Shown here: positions 1 through 5,828 of the stretch, in pieces
Numbering within the stretch: position 1 is the first letter of the stretch
Layout: each line of letters opens with the position of its first letter
Virus record (IMG/VR): IMGVR_UViG_3300047550_002572
Location: 1 to 56,110 of that record
Origin: a virus
Strand: one strand, 5' to 3'
Length of the DNA: 56,110 bases
Program-made: the position numbers and the translations under genes
Notes under the pieces: generated by a model
Databases searched by the model: none
Told to the model about the DNA's origin: nothing
Seen by the model: only the letters and a program-made list of their open reading frames with translations

Positions 1-339
1 GGTCGAGCACCGTCGAGCGGGTCTGGACGCTTGAGCCCGTCGACCAGCAGCTGCTTTCGAACCTGAAAAGGGGTTCCGAAGGGGGGCAGAGGGGGATGCA
101 GGGGGCGCGCCTGGCCGCGTTGCGGCGCGAGGTGGACTGCATCGGGCCCACGCAACGGGCCGTTGCGGCGCACGGTGGACTGCATCGGGCCCATCGACCT
201 GGTGAACGCTCACCCCTGCCCCCTGTCGAAACAGCGCATTCGAGACTGCATCGGGGGCACGGGGGCGATGCGGCAGCGCGTTGTCAGCTCGCGCAGAATG
301 GTGCGGCTATGCGGTTTTAAACAAATATGGCATTAGGTG
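1..339. other. Left-end region with repeats, no convincing gene
   Basis: The first 339 bases lie before the first strong promoter. They contain a 43-bp tandem repeat (starting at 119 and again at 162, each carrying GACTGCATCGGGCCCA) and a third copy of GACTGCATCGGG at 244-255. CGCAACGG and CCGTTGCG form an inverted repeat at 151-167 with a one-base centre. One + frame stays open from base 3 to base 320. Its first 25 codons look coding-like, but the rest is Arg/Gly/His-rich and covers the repeats, so it is not called as a gene. The start of that frame could be the 3' end of a gene cut by the contig boundary. Packaging or regulatory function is possible but unproven. Confidence 0.5.
119..255. 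repeat. Three copies of GACTGCATCGGG
   Basis: Copies lie at 135-146, 178-189 and 244-255. The first two sit in a 43-bp tandem unit of which about 32 bases match with three differences. The block lies between the contig end and the first early promoter, where a packaging signal or an operator cluster would fit. Confidence 0.7.
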
Positions 340-368
340 TTGACAAAAGAGCAACACGGGTATATATT
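340..368 (+). promoter_or_regulatory. Early promoter, sigma-70 type
   Basis: A perfect TTGACA at 340-345, a 17-base spacer and TATATT at 363-368. The first early gene starts at 418, giving a leader of roughly 40-45 bases that carries a GGAAGGAGG ribosome binding site. This is the strongest host-type promoter seen and should fire the early operon on entry. Confidence 0.85.
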
Positions 369-417
369 GGGGGTGTAAATACACATCGCCTCACGTCGAG
401 GCGGGAAGGAGGCCGAG

Positions 418-624
418 ATGACCACACACCGCGCAGAGTGCAAGTGCATCGTCTGCGCCAGACCCACGCGGGGGCGCACCTGCGTGAAGGTGTGCCTGTC
501 AATTCCCGCAGACCTTTGGGCGGCATTCGGCGACGAGTGTCTGCTTGCGGGCAGAGACAAGTCTCCCACGGTCGCGGGGCTGATTGCCCTGTGGCTGAAG
601 CATCGGAAGGAGAAGAAAGCATGA
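418..624 (+). CDS. Small Cys-rich, ribbon-helix-helix-like protein
   Basis: A 68-residue protein, first in the early operon. The N-terminus has Cys9, Cys12 and Cys21, which could bind a metal. The middle and C-terminus (about residues 22-62) read as a short beta strand and two helices (VKVCLSIPADLWAAF onwards), the layout of ribbon-helix-helix DNA-binding proteins. A GGAAGGAGG motif sits just before the ATG, and the stop overlaps the next start. Its position behind the main early promoter suggests a transcription regulator, perhaps autoregulatory. The fold is inferred from pattern only. Confidence 0.75.
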   Translation: MTTHRAECKCIVCARPTRGRTCVKVCLSIPADLWAAFGDECLLAGRDKSPTVAGLIALWLKHRKEKKA

Positions 625-857
625 TGACTGGCAAGTTCGAGTGGACGAACAACGCGGGCTTCGCGGCCAACTTTAATGAGGAGTGCAACCTCGAGGAGGC
701 TCGCCAGCTGGTGCTCCAGGCGTTCCCCGAAGCAGTCGAGTACGACGCCAACGATGCAATCTGGTTCTACCGCAACGAAGACGCCTACGACCGCGACCAG
801 GACAACGCCGACCACAACCGTGGCGTGGTGGCGACATGGGAAGGAGATAACCAGTGA
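621..857 (+). CDS. Acidic 78-residue early protein
   Basis: Starts MMTGKFEW at 621, overlapping the upstream stop by ATGA and preceded by GGAAGGAG. It has 17 Asp/Glu against about five Lys/Arg, so it is strongly acidic, especially around residues 38-66. No known family was recognised. Small acidic early phage proteins are often DNA mimics that block restriction, CRISPR or transcription proteins. Here it lies directly before an anti-CRISPR gene, so an anti-defence role is a reasonable guess. The overlap with the next gene implies coupled translation. Confidence 0.8.
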   Translation: MMTGKFEWTNNAGFAANFNEECNLEEARQLVLQAFPEAVEYDANDAIWFYRNEDAYDRDQDNADHNRGVVATWEGDNQ

Positions 858-1207
858 TTATCACCAACGCATTCTCGCTTAACATGTTGCCGCTTGACAT
901 GGGCATGGCGGCGATCAACATCATCGACGTTTCGGAGGGCGGCGTGCGCGAGCTCCTGCTCAATCACCCGAAGGGAATTGAGTCGGCGGTCGGCCACGCC
1001 GACACCGCCGCGCTGTTCAGCGACATCCTGTCGCTGAACATCCCGTGCGAGCGCCGCACCATCACGCTCAGCGCGAACGACACCATTCTCGTGGGCCAGT
1101 ACAACGGCCCACGTCTGCCTGAGGGCGCCACCACCCTGCCCGAGGGCGCCAGCATTCGCTGGCTGCACGTCACCGTCACCAACACGCTGTCGCCCGAGTG
1201 CGAGTAA
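854..1207 (+). CDS. acrIII-1: AcrIII-1 (DUF1874) viral ring nuclease, anti-type III CRISPR
   Basis: A 117-residue protein starting at GTG 854 (GTGA overlap). It matches the AcrIII-1/DUF1874 family, whose viral members (for example SIRV1 gp29) degrade cyclic tetra-adenylate and so switch off type III CRISPR ancillary effectors. Visible family features are the N-terminal NAFSLNML, the VGHADTAALFSDIL segment with His48 aligning with the catalytic His47 of gp29, Arg67/Arg68, and PRLPEGATTLPEGA with Arg87 and Glu90 matching the conserved Arg/Glu pair. The length is typical. It is the third gene behind the strong early promoter, as expected for a protein needed before CRISPR signalling starts. Confidence 0.9.
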   Translation: MIITNAFSLNMLPLDMGMAAINIIDVSEGGVRELLLNHPKGIESAVGHADTAALFSDILSLNIPCERRTITLSANDTILVGQYNGPRLPEGATTLPEGASIRWLHVTVTNTLSPECE

Positions 1208-1221
1208 AAGGAGGGATACGA

Positions 1222-1536
1222 ATGATCATCATTAACGTCAACGAAACCCCTGCCCCCGACTGGAGCAGCCGCCCGTGGGGGCGTCCCACGGTTCACGCCG
1301 CGCAGTCCGATCTGAATCCCAAGCTGGTCGGCATGTGCGAGTTCCGCTACCACGGCATGCGCATCCGCGGCGTGCGAATCTTCCGAAACGACGACGGCAC
1401 GTTGTACGTCAACATGCCGCAGAAGCGTTTCGGCGAGTCCATCGAGAGCGTCGTCTACTTCCACGACCCCATCGAGCGCGAGCAGTTCAATCACGATGTG
1501 GCGTGGCTGTGGACGGCGATCTTCAGCACGCGTTAA
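1222..1536 (+). CDS. Small early protein, weakly SpoVG-like
   Basis: A 104-residue protein. ATG 1222 is chosen because AAAGGAGG lies eight bases upstream; a GTG at 1198 has no such site. Residues about 45-80 (IRGVRIFRNDDGTLYVNMPQ followed by basic and acidic residues) resemble the core strand region of SpoVG-type proteins, which bind nucleic acid in bacteria, but the match is short and could be chance. It lies between the AcrIII-1 gene and other small early genes and is probably co-transcribed with them. Function unknown. Confidence 0.75.
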   Translation: MIIINVNETPAPDWSSRPWGRPTVHAAQSDLNPKLVGMCEFRYHGMRIRGVRIFRNDDGTLYVNMPQKRFGESIESVVYFHDPIEREQFNHDVAWLWTAIFSTR

Positions 1537-1548
1537 GGAGCTTAAAAT

Positions 1549-1797
1549 ATGACAGATCTGTGTCACTTGATCTACTGGGAAAAGTCACCGGCTGACAGCC
1601 GACGCGAGCACGCTTCCTCTGTCAATACTATTATGGTGCCGAAAAAACACGCTATGACGGTAGCGCGAAAGCTGGCAAACAATGCAGACCTGTGTGGGTA
1701 TATTCCGCGCACCCCTCGAGGCGAAGGATGGCAGCCTGCGGGAGGCGACGTGGTTATCGTTTACCCCGGCGGTAGGCATCGAACGGTTTGGCCGTGA
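1549..1797 (+). CDS. Hypothetical early protein, 82 residues
   Basis: ATG 1549 is preceded by AAGGAGC at good spacing. The protein has a basic middle (KKHAMTVARKLANNADLCGYIPRTPRG) and a C-terminus rich in Gly/Pro. No family was recognised. Its TGA overlaps a GTG start of the next gene (GTGA), so the two are probably translationally coupled. Part of the early small-gene operon. Confidence 0.7.
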   Translation: MTDLCHLIYWEKSPADSRREHASSVNTIMVPKKHAMTVARKLANNADLCGYIPRTPRGEGWQPAGGDVVIVYPGGRHRTVWP

Positions 1798-2015
1798 GGA
1801 ACGGCTTCGACAGCACGAGGGCCACGGTTACCTTGCGCCCGCACGAGGCGCTCGCGCTGCGCTTGCTTTCCCAAGCGCAGCGCGTCACTGAGCCCGAGAT
1901 CCTGCGAATCGGTCTGCGGCTTCTTTGGAGGTTACATCAACGAGGCCGATTCAAAACAGCGTCACGGCTGTTCACGCAAAGCAAACCACACACAACAAAA
2001 AGGAGGAAGCCATGA
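1794..2015 (+). CDS. Probable ribbon-helix-helix/arc-like protein
   Basis: A 73-residue basic protein. GTG 1794 is chosen for its 4-base overlap with the upstream stop; a TTG at 1788 is the alternative. Residues about 8-42 (STRATVTLRPHEALALRLLS followed by a second helix) fit a beta strand and two helices of a ribbon-helix-helix DNA-binding domain. The Lys/Arg-rich C-terminus would suit DNA binding. It may regulate the early operon. The assignment rests on pattern only. Confidence 0.6.
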   Translation: MRNGFDSTRATVTLRPHEALALRLLSQAQRVTEPEILRIGLRLLWRLHQRGRFKTASRLFTQSKPHTTKRRKP

Positions 2016-2016
2016 C

Positions 2017-2352
2017 ATGCAGCAAGAGCAGAAAGAGAATGGTCCCGCTCTTTGGGTCATGAACGTAAAGCCAGGCGAGAAGTTCACGGTGCGCCGTTAC
2101 GGCGAGCGGGATATCAATGTGCGAGCCTCAGTCGGAAACGAGGGGGGCGACATGTTTCTCTGCTGGAGGGACGGCGACTTCTACCCGTACCGAGAAAAGG
2201 ATCGAGTAGAGCTGCAAGTAGAGTACCTGTCTTTCCCGCCTCGAGTTCGCGTGAAATGGACCGATAACAAAACGAATACCATGTATGTGAGGCCCGTAAA
2301 GGTAACCATAGCGCAGCCAATCGATATTGGGGGCGGGGTGATTATAGGATGA
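2017..2352 (+). CDS. Hypothetical early protein, 111 residues
   Basis: The start at 2017 lies about ten bases after AGGAGG. An out-of-frame ATG at 2012 would give only a 16-residue peptide. The sequence alternates strands and charged turns (WVMNVKPGEKFTVRR, FLCWRDGDFYPY), suggesting a small beta-rich domain. No family was recognised. The stop overlaps the next ATG (ATGA). Confidence 0.75.
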   Translation: MQQEQKENGPALWVMNVKPGEKFTVRRYGERDINVRASVGNEGGDMFLCWRDGDFYPYREKDRVELQVEYLSFPPRVRVKWTDNKTNTMYVRPVKVTIAQPIDIGGGVIIG

Positions 2353-2492
2353 GCACTGTTCCCTGCTTGGTTTGTGGTTCGGAATCATTGGGCTTGACAG
2401 ACTTCTGTCGCGGTCATCGACTGTGGAAGGTCTGCAGGCAGTGCGACGAGCCCATCGGACCCGACGAAAACCATGACTGCACGAGCGCCTAG
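2349..2492 (+). CDS. Tiny zinc-ribbon-like protein, 47 residues
   Basis: A short open frame starting at ATG 2349, coupled to the upstream stop by ATGA, and ending at TAG 2490-2492. It has two close Cys pairs, CLVC near the N-terminus and CRQC in the middle, plus further Cys and His, a spacing typical of a small zinc ribbon. Such peptides are common between larger phage genes. No function can be assigned. Confidence 0.65.
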   Translation: MSTVPCLVCGSESLGLTDFCRGHRLWKVCRQCDEPIGPDENHDCTSA

Positions 2493-2530
2493 AAGGCGCT
2501 GAAGGGCGGTCGATGGTACGAAACCACCAT

Positions 2531-2570
2531 GACCCCCCGTCGAACGCCTCACAGGCAAAGACGGGGGGTC
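2531..2570 (+). promoter_or_regulatory. GC-rich hairpin before the helicase gene
   Basis: GACCCCCCGTC (2531-2541) pairs perfectly with GACGGGGGGTC (2560-2570) across an 18-base loop. Only TAAAATTT follows, with no T-run, so it is a poor intrinsic terminator. It may pause transcription or shape the leader of the helicase mRNA, whose start is 25 bases further on. Confidence 0.5.
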
Positions 2571-2594
2571 TAAAATTTGAAGGCAGCAAGCAGC

Positions 2595-4172
2595 ATGAAG
2601 ATTCGATGGAACCCCACGGCCAAGGCATGGGAGGTCACGGCAGATCGCGAAGAGACTTTCAAGCTTCCTCGAGGGGTCATGACGTGGGATAACGGGCGAA
2701 AGGTTTGGTGGGCTCCTGAGCTGGCTTGGCGACTTCTCGAGCGGGCAGCAGGCAAAGAGCATGGGCCGCTCTTCACCCGATATCACCTGAAGGGCGAGCC
2801 GATGGAGATAACACCAGCGACCACCCATCGACCGTTGCTACCCCATCAAATCACGGCAGTGTCACACCTGGTCGAATGCAAGCGGGCGGGGCTTTTCGAC
2901 GATATGGGCGCGGGAAAGACCGCCAGTGTCCTCGCCGCATACGAAACCATACGGCAGCGACAGCCCGACGTTCGGCTGCTTGTCATGTGCCCGAAACGAG
3001 TCATGGGCGAATGGGCGAATGAAGTTAGGCTTACATTGGGGCGGGACATCGACATCGAACGGGAATGGGTCATCAATTACGATAAGGTGTGGCGAGCTGA
3101 GCACAACCTCGGGTTGAACGCTTACGTCGCACGAGGGCCGGTTATCCTCGTACTAGACGAATGCCATGTTGCTGCAGGTATTGACAGCAAGAGATTTGTC
3201 GCCATAGACGAGCTGGCTCGAAAGGTTCCTTACCTGTGGGCCCTGTCGGGCACTCCTGTTCGAAACAAGCCCGACAGCTTCTTTCCCGTGTATCGACTCA
3301 TCAGCGGGGCCGCCGTCACGTTTCCCCAGTTCATGGCGTTGTATTGCAACACGTTTCGACAGAGAATCACGGGCTACAAACGGCTTGAAGACCTTGAGGC
3401 AGTCACGCGGCAGTACTGCTTGAGGAGAGAGGTTCACGAGATTCTGACTTTGCCGCCATTGACCGAGCAGACCGTCCCCGTGAAGATTGAAGGGCGACAG
3501 CGGGCGATTTACAACCAGCTCGCCACAGGGTTGCGGACGAACGTAGGCCACATGGATTCGGTTGAATACGAGCAGAAGATCAACGACGTGCGGGTTCAGA
3601 TAAACAGCCTTCTCATGGCGGCAGCGCACCCCGCCCTCATCGACCCCGAAGCCACAGACGAGGGCTGCGCCAAGCTTGCTGCGCTAGACGAACTACTCGA
3701 AGAGGCGGGCGACCAGAAGGTGCTGATCTGGAGCCGGTACCCGAGGGTGCTCGAAAGAATAGCAGCGCGATGCAGAGAGCATGGACGCCACGCAGTCACA
3801 CTGCACGGGGCGAACAGCGACAAAGACAACCACGACAACAAACACGCTTTCTTGACCGACCCCGATGTGAAGGTCTGCTGCCTCTCCATCGGCGCATTCG
3901 CAGAAGGAATCAACCTGCAGGTCGCGACCATCGCAATCTATCACGACCTTTACTGGATGTTCGACAAGTTCCACCAAAGCCAGCGGCGGCTGTGGCGCAC
4001 CGGCCAGACAAAGCCCGTTCACGTCTATTACCTCATCGGCGCACCCATTGAAGAGTACGTCCTCGACTCTCTCGCCAAGAAAGAGCAGTACCAACAAGTC
4101 ATCACCGGCCGAGCTCGTGACTTCGATGTCTCACAGAGCGCACTGTTGCGATTGTTGAAAAAACTTGCATGA
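2595..4172 (+). CDS. SNF2-family DNA helicase/translocase
   Basis: A 525-residue superfamily 2 ATPase. From ATG 2595, the Walker A motif is MGAGKT at 104-109, the DEAH-type box DECH at 188-191 and motif III SGTP at 218-221. The second RecA-like lobe has GAFAEGINL and the arginine-finger motif QSQRRLWRTGQ near the C-terminus. This order is typical of phage SNF2-like helicases, which move along duplex DNA in replication, recombination or remodelling. ATG 2595 is preferred over TTG 2577 because a weak AAGG site lies about 11 bases upstream. It ends the first early block and is followed directly by the probable origin. Confidence 0.9.
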   Translation: MKIRWNPTAKAWEVTADREETFKLPRGVMTWDNGRKVWWAPELAWRLLERAAGKEHGPLFTRYHLKGEPMEITPATTHRPLLPHQITAVSHLVECKRAGLFDDMGAGKTASVLAAYETIRQRQPDVRLLVMCPKRVMGEWANEVRLTLGRDIDIEREWVINYDKVWRAEHNLGLNAYVARGPVILVLDECHVAAGIDSKRFVAIDELARKVPYLWALSGTPVRNKPDSFFPVYRLISGAAVTFPQFMALYCNTFRQRITGYKRLEDLEAVTRQYCLRREVHEILTLPPLTEQTVPVKIEGRQRAIYNQLATGLRTNVGHMDSVEYEQKINDVRVQINSLLMAAAHPALIDPEATDEGCAKLAALDELLEEAGDQKVLIWSRYPRVLERIAARCREHGRHAVTLHGANSDKDNHDNKHAFLTDPDVKVCCLSIGAFAEGINLQVATIAIYHDLYWMFDKFHQSQRRLWRTGQTKPVHVYYLIGAPIEEYVLDSLAKKEQYQQVITGRARDFDVSQSALLRLLKKLA

Positions 4173-4327
4173 GAGACGGCAAAAGAAATTATAGGGTGGC
4201 GATTAACATGGTTACATAGAACTCCATCAAAGAGTTACATTAACTATGTTACATAGAACCCGGGTTCCATGTAACTCAACCCCATGACAGGGGGTTATCC
4301 ACAGCCCGATGTGGGTATGTGAATAAC
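4173..4327. other. Probable replication origin: dyad, repeats and two DnaA boxes
   Basis: A gene-free stretch after the helicase gene. GTTACATAGAAC is directly repeated at 4211-4222 and 4248-4259. A 28-bp near-perfect inverted repeat (GTTACATAGAACCC with GGGTTCCATGTAAC, one mismatch) spans 4248-4275, and GAGTTACAT recurs inverted at 4232-4240 and 4269-4277. Two perfect consensus DnaA boxes follow in opposite orientation: TTATCCACA at 4295-4303 and TTATTCACA (as TGTGAATAA) at 4318-4326. Repeats plus DnaA boxes beside replication genes indicate an origin that recruits host DnaA. Confidence 0.65.
4248..4275. repeat. 28-bp inverted repeat in the origin region
   Basis: Arms of 14 bases with one mismatch, centred on the 12-bp perfect palindrome GAACCCGGGTTC. 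It could bind an initiator or a repressor, or form a cruciform. Confidence 0.85.
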
Positions 4328-4366
4328 TTGAATTCTCTTGACAGAATTCAAGCATGGGTGTACGAT
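4328..4366 (+). promoter_or_regulatory. Promoter with operator palindrome
   Basis: TTGACA at 4338-4343, a 17-base spacer and TACGAT at 4361-4366 form a good sigma-70 promoter. TTGAATTC (4328-4335) and GAATTCAA (4344-4351) form a perfect 8+8 inverted repeat that brackets the -35 box. A protein bound there would block RNA polymerase, so this promoter is probably repressed by a phage or host regulator. Confidence 0.8.
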
Positions 4367-4372
4367 GCTCAG

Positions 4373-4496
4373 GCAAACCCATCCAGTAGCGGTTGACCTG
4401 GTGTGATACACTAAAGTCAGTCAGCGCACAAGGCTTAAAAGCCCTCTCTGATCTTCGCTGCTGGCGGGGGTTTGCAATCAGGGAGGGCTTTTTTCT
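4373..4496 (+). ncRNA. Candidate short RNA or transcription attenuator beside the origin
   Basis: Transcription from the 4338-4366 promoter should begin near 4373 and meet a strong intrinsic terminator at 4437-4494, giving an RNA of about 120 bases with no convincing reading frame. GTGTGATACAC at 4401-4411 could form a small additional hairpin. Its place next to the DnaA boxes suggests a replication primer or control RNA. An attenuated leader for the HNH gene is the alternative. Confidence 0.5.
4437..4496 (+). terminator. Strong intrinsic terminator
   Basis: AAAAGCCCTCTCTGAT (4437-4452) pairs with ATCAGGGAGGGCTTTT (4477-4492) over 16 base pairs with a single G-U, followed by more T residues. 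The 24-base loop is GC-rich. It should stop transcripts from the promoter at 4338-4366 and read-through from the helicase gene. Confidence 0.85.
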
Positions 4497-4790
4497 TTGC
4501 TTCAGATCACTACCAGCTGTCAAGCCCGACTGGAAGCATTCATCGGTCCAGAAGAAAGCAACGGCTGTCGGCGGTGGCTCGGCAGCTACGACCCGAAGGG
4601 GTACCCCCGCTTCGTTCCTTACCCAGGGAGCAAATTCGCAAACCTGGTTCACCGCATGATCTGGCAGATCATGTGGGAGCAGGAACCCAAGAGGGGCGAC
4701 ATCATCATCAGAACCTGTGGGAACAGGTGGTGCGTGTCGCCAGACCACATCGAGAAAAAGGAGTCACGCGCGGTATATACCGCTGCTTGA
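4497..4790 (+). CDS. HNH homing-type endonuclease, short
   Basis: A 97-residue HNH protein. The family pattern is visible: C-R-R-W-L-G near residue 23, K-G-Y-P-R-F, V-H-R-M-I-W, then the metal-binding end RTCGNRWCVSPDHIE. The only upstream start is TTG 4497, which sits in the T-tail of the terminator and has no ribosome binding site, so the N-terminus may be truncated or translation poor. The gene is caught between a terminator and the next promoter (4787), as expected for a selfish insertion. Similar enzymes nick DNA near their own site. Confidence 0.65.
   Translation: MLQITTSCQARLEAFIGPEESNGCRRWLGSYDPKGYPRFVPYPGSKFANLVHRMIWQIMWEQEPKRGDIIIRTCGNRWCVSPDHIEKKESRAVYTAA
4770..4783. promoter_or_regulatory. 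Perfect 14-bp palindrome GCGGTATATACCGC
   Basis: A perfect palindrome ending four bases before the -35 box of the promoter at 4787, a good site for a regulator. Its core GTATATAC recurs six more times in the genome, including at the start of the gene at 19759 and near the promoter at 23780. Confidence 0.65.
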
Positions 4791-4815
4791 CAATTATCGG
4801 GTGGAGAATTACAGT
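4787..4815 (+). promoter_or_regulatory. Sigma-70-type promoter for the replication operon
   Basis: TTGACA at 4787-4792, a 17-base spacer and TACAGT at 4810-4815. It overlaps the end of the HNH gene and leads to the gene starting at 4978 after a leader of about 155 bases. Confidence 0.8.
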
Positions 4816-4977
4816 CAGGTTGTTCGGCGGGCGTTCCTGCTACTGTGCAGGAGACTCCGCAGGAACCCAAAACAGGTAACGACCGCCCTTCAGCAGGCGT
4901 GGGTCGAGCGGGTGAAGGCACTCAGCATCCCCGCCCAGCGACGACGAGCGGTCGAACTCAGAAAGAGGTACATCAGC

Positions 4978-5727
4978 ATGGCCAAGGTTACCATCGGCAA
5001 GCGCGGAAAGGCGGCGGCACCGGCACCCGAGCCCGTCGCCCCTGTGGAAGACATCGATCTCGGCGACCTCGACCTCGGGGAGGACATCGGCGAGGACCTG
5101 CTTGGGGACCTCGACCTCGGCGAGCTGGCCGAGGTGGATGACCTCGGCGTCAGCGTGGAAGACGTGGAGGCGGCAATGGCGAGCATTGCTCCCGCGTCTG
5201 TCGCAACCCCTGCTGTCGGCCCAAGCATCAGCGACGCGGCGCTTGCCGCACTTAGCGCAGACGTGGGACGCATCCTGAAAGCGGCAGAGGGGCTTAACCC
5301 CGGGCCGATGATGGAGGCGCTTGAGTTTCAGCGCCACGCAATTGAGCGGCTGCAGACCCAGATCGAGAACCTGTCGCAGCAGCTTGCGGCCACCCAGACG
5401 TTTGTGGCCGACAGCCACAAGACGTTGATCAACACGCTGTCGGTTCGTCCGGCTGCCGCGCCTGCGGGTCTGGTGGCGGCGGCGAGCATTCCCGTCACGG
5501 TCGGCCCCGTTGCTTCCGCTTCTACCTCGGCGCTCGACGCCTACATCCTCGCGCAGTTCGAGCATCTCGCGGCGGGGAAGGTGTACCCCGCCGTGAAAGT
5601 TGCAGAGGTGTTCTGCAAGCGCAACACTGGCGATGCCGTCACCGTCGATCAGATGCTGGCCGCAATGCACCGTGTGCTGTCGTCTGCGTTCGAGAAGGCG
5701 GGCCGCGACGGCTACTTCGCCCGATAG
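4978..5727 (+). CDS. Acidic/alanine-rich protein of unknown function
   Basis: A 249-residue protein. After a basic N-terminus it has an acidic repeat stretch (DIDLGDLDLGEDIGEDLLGD, about residues 24-60), a probable coiled coil (about 105-140, EFQRHAIERLQTQIENLSQQ), an Ala/Val-rich linker and a compact C-terminal domain ending GRDGYFAR. ATG 4978 is chosen because AGAGG lies upstream and the promoter at 4787 would start RNA near 4822. The frame is open back to 4717, so a longer form from GTG 4801 cannot be excluded. No family was recognised. As the first gene of the replication operon it may be a regulator or replication accessory protein. Confidence 0.75.
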   Translation: MAKVTIGKRGKAAAPAPEPVAPVEDIDLGDLDLGEDIGEDLLGDLDLGELAEVDDLGVSVEDVEAAMASIAPASVATPAVGPSISDAALAALSADVGRILKAAEGLNPGPMMEALEFQRHAIERLQTQIENLSQQLAATQTFVADSHKTLINTLSVRPAAAPAGLVAAASIPVTVGPVASASTSALDAYILAQFEHLAAGKVYPAVKVAEVFCKRNTGDAVTVDQMLAAMHRVLSSAFEKAGRDGYFAR

Positions 5728-5789
5728 CACAGTGACCGTGTGGCCCCGAGCGGTGGTCGGGGCGCTCCTTCCCAGTGGTAATGCTATCT

Positions 5790-5817
5790 GGCCGTGCGAT
5801 GCACGGCCTTCCTTTTC
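5790..5817 (+). terminator. Intrinsic terminator
   Basis: GGCCGTGC (5790-5797), a 3-base loop and GCACGGCC (5801-5808) followed by TTCCTTTTC. It lies between the acidic protein gene and the PAPS-reductase-like gene and should end or attenuate the upstream transcript. Confidence 0.7.
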
Positions 5818-5828
5818 TCGGAGGGTGT

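Noticed and set aside
96-320. Open frame of 74 codons at the left end
   Set aside because: It is rich in Arg, His and Gly, covers tandem repeats and lacks a ribosome site; only the extreme 5' part of its frame looks coding.
2395-2423. TTGACA inside the tiny zinc-ribbon gene as a promoter
   Set aside because: At 17 bases the -10 would be TCGACT, which is a poor match, and no better spacing exists.
3182-3210. TTGACA inside the SNF2 helicase gene as a promoter
   Set aside because: The partner hexamer ATAGAC is weak and the site lies deep in a coding region.
4717-4977. N-terminal extension of the acidic protein at 4978
   Set aside because: The frame is open, but the extension overlaps the HNH gene and the promoter at 4787-4815, and the downstream ATG has the better ribosome site.
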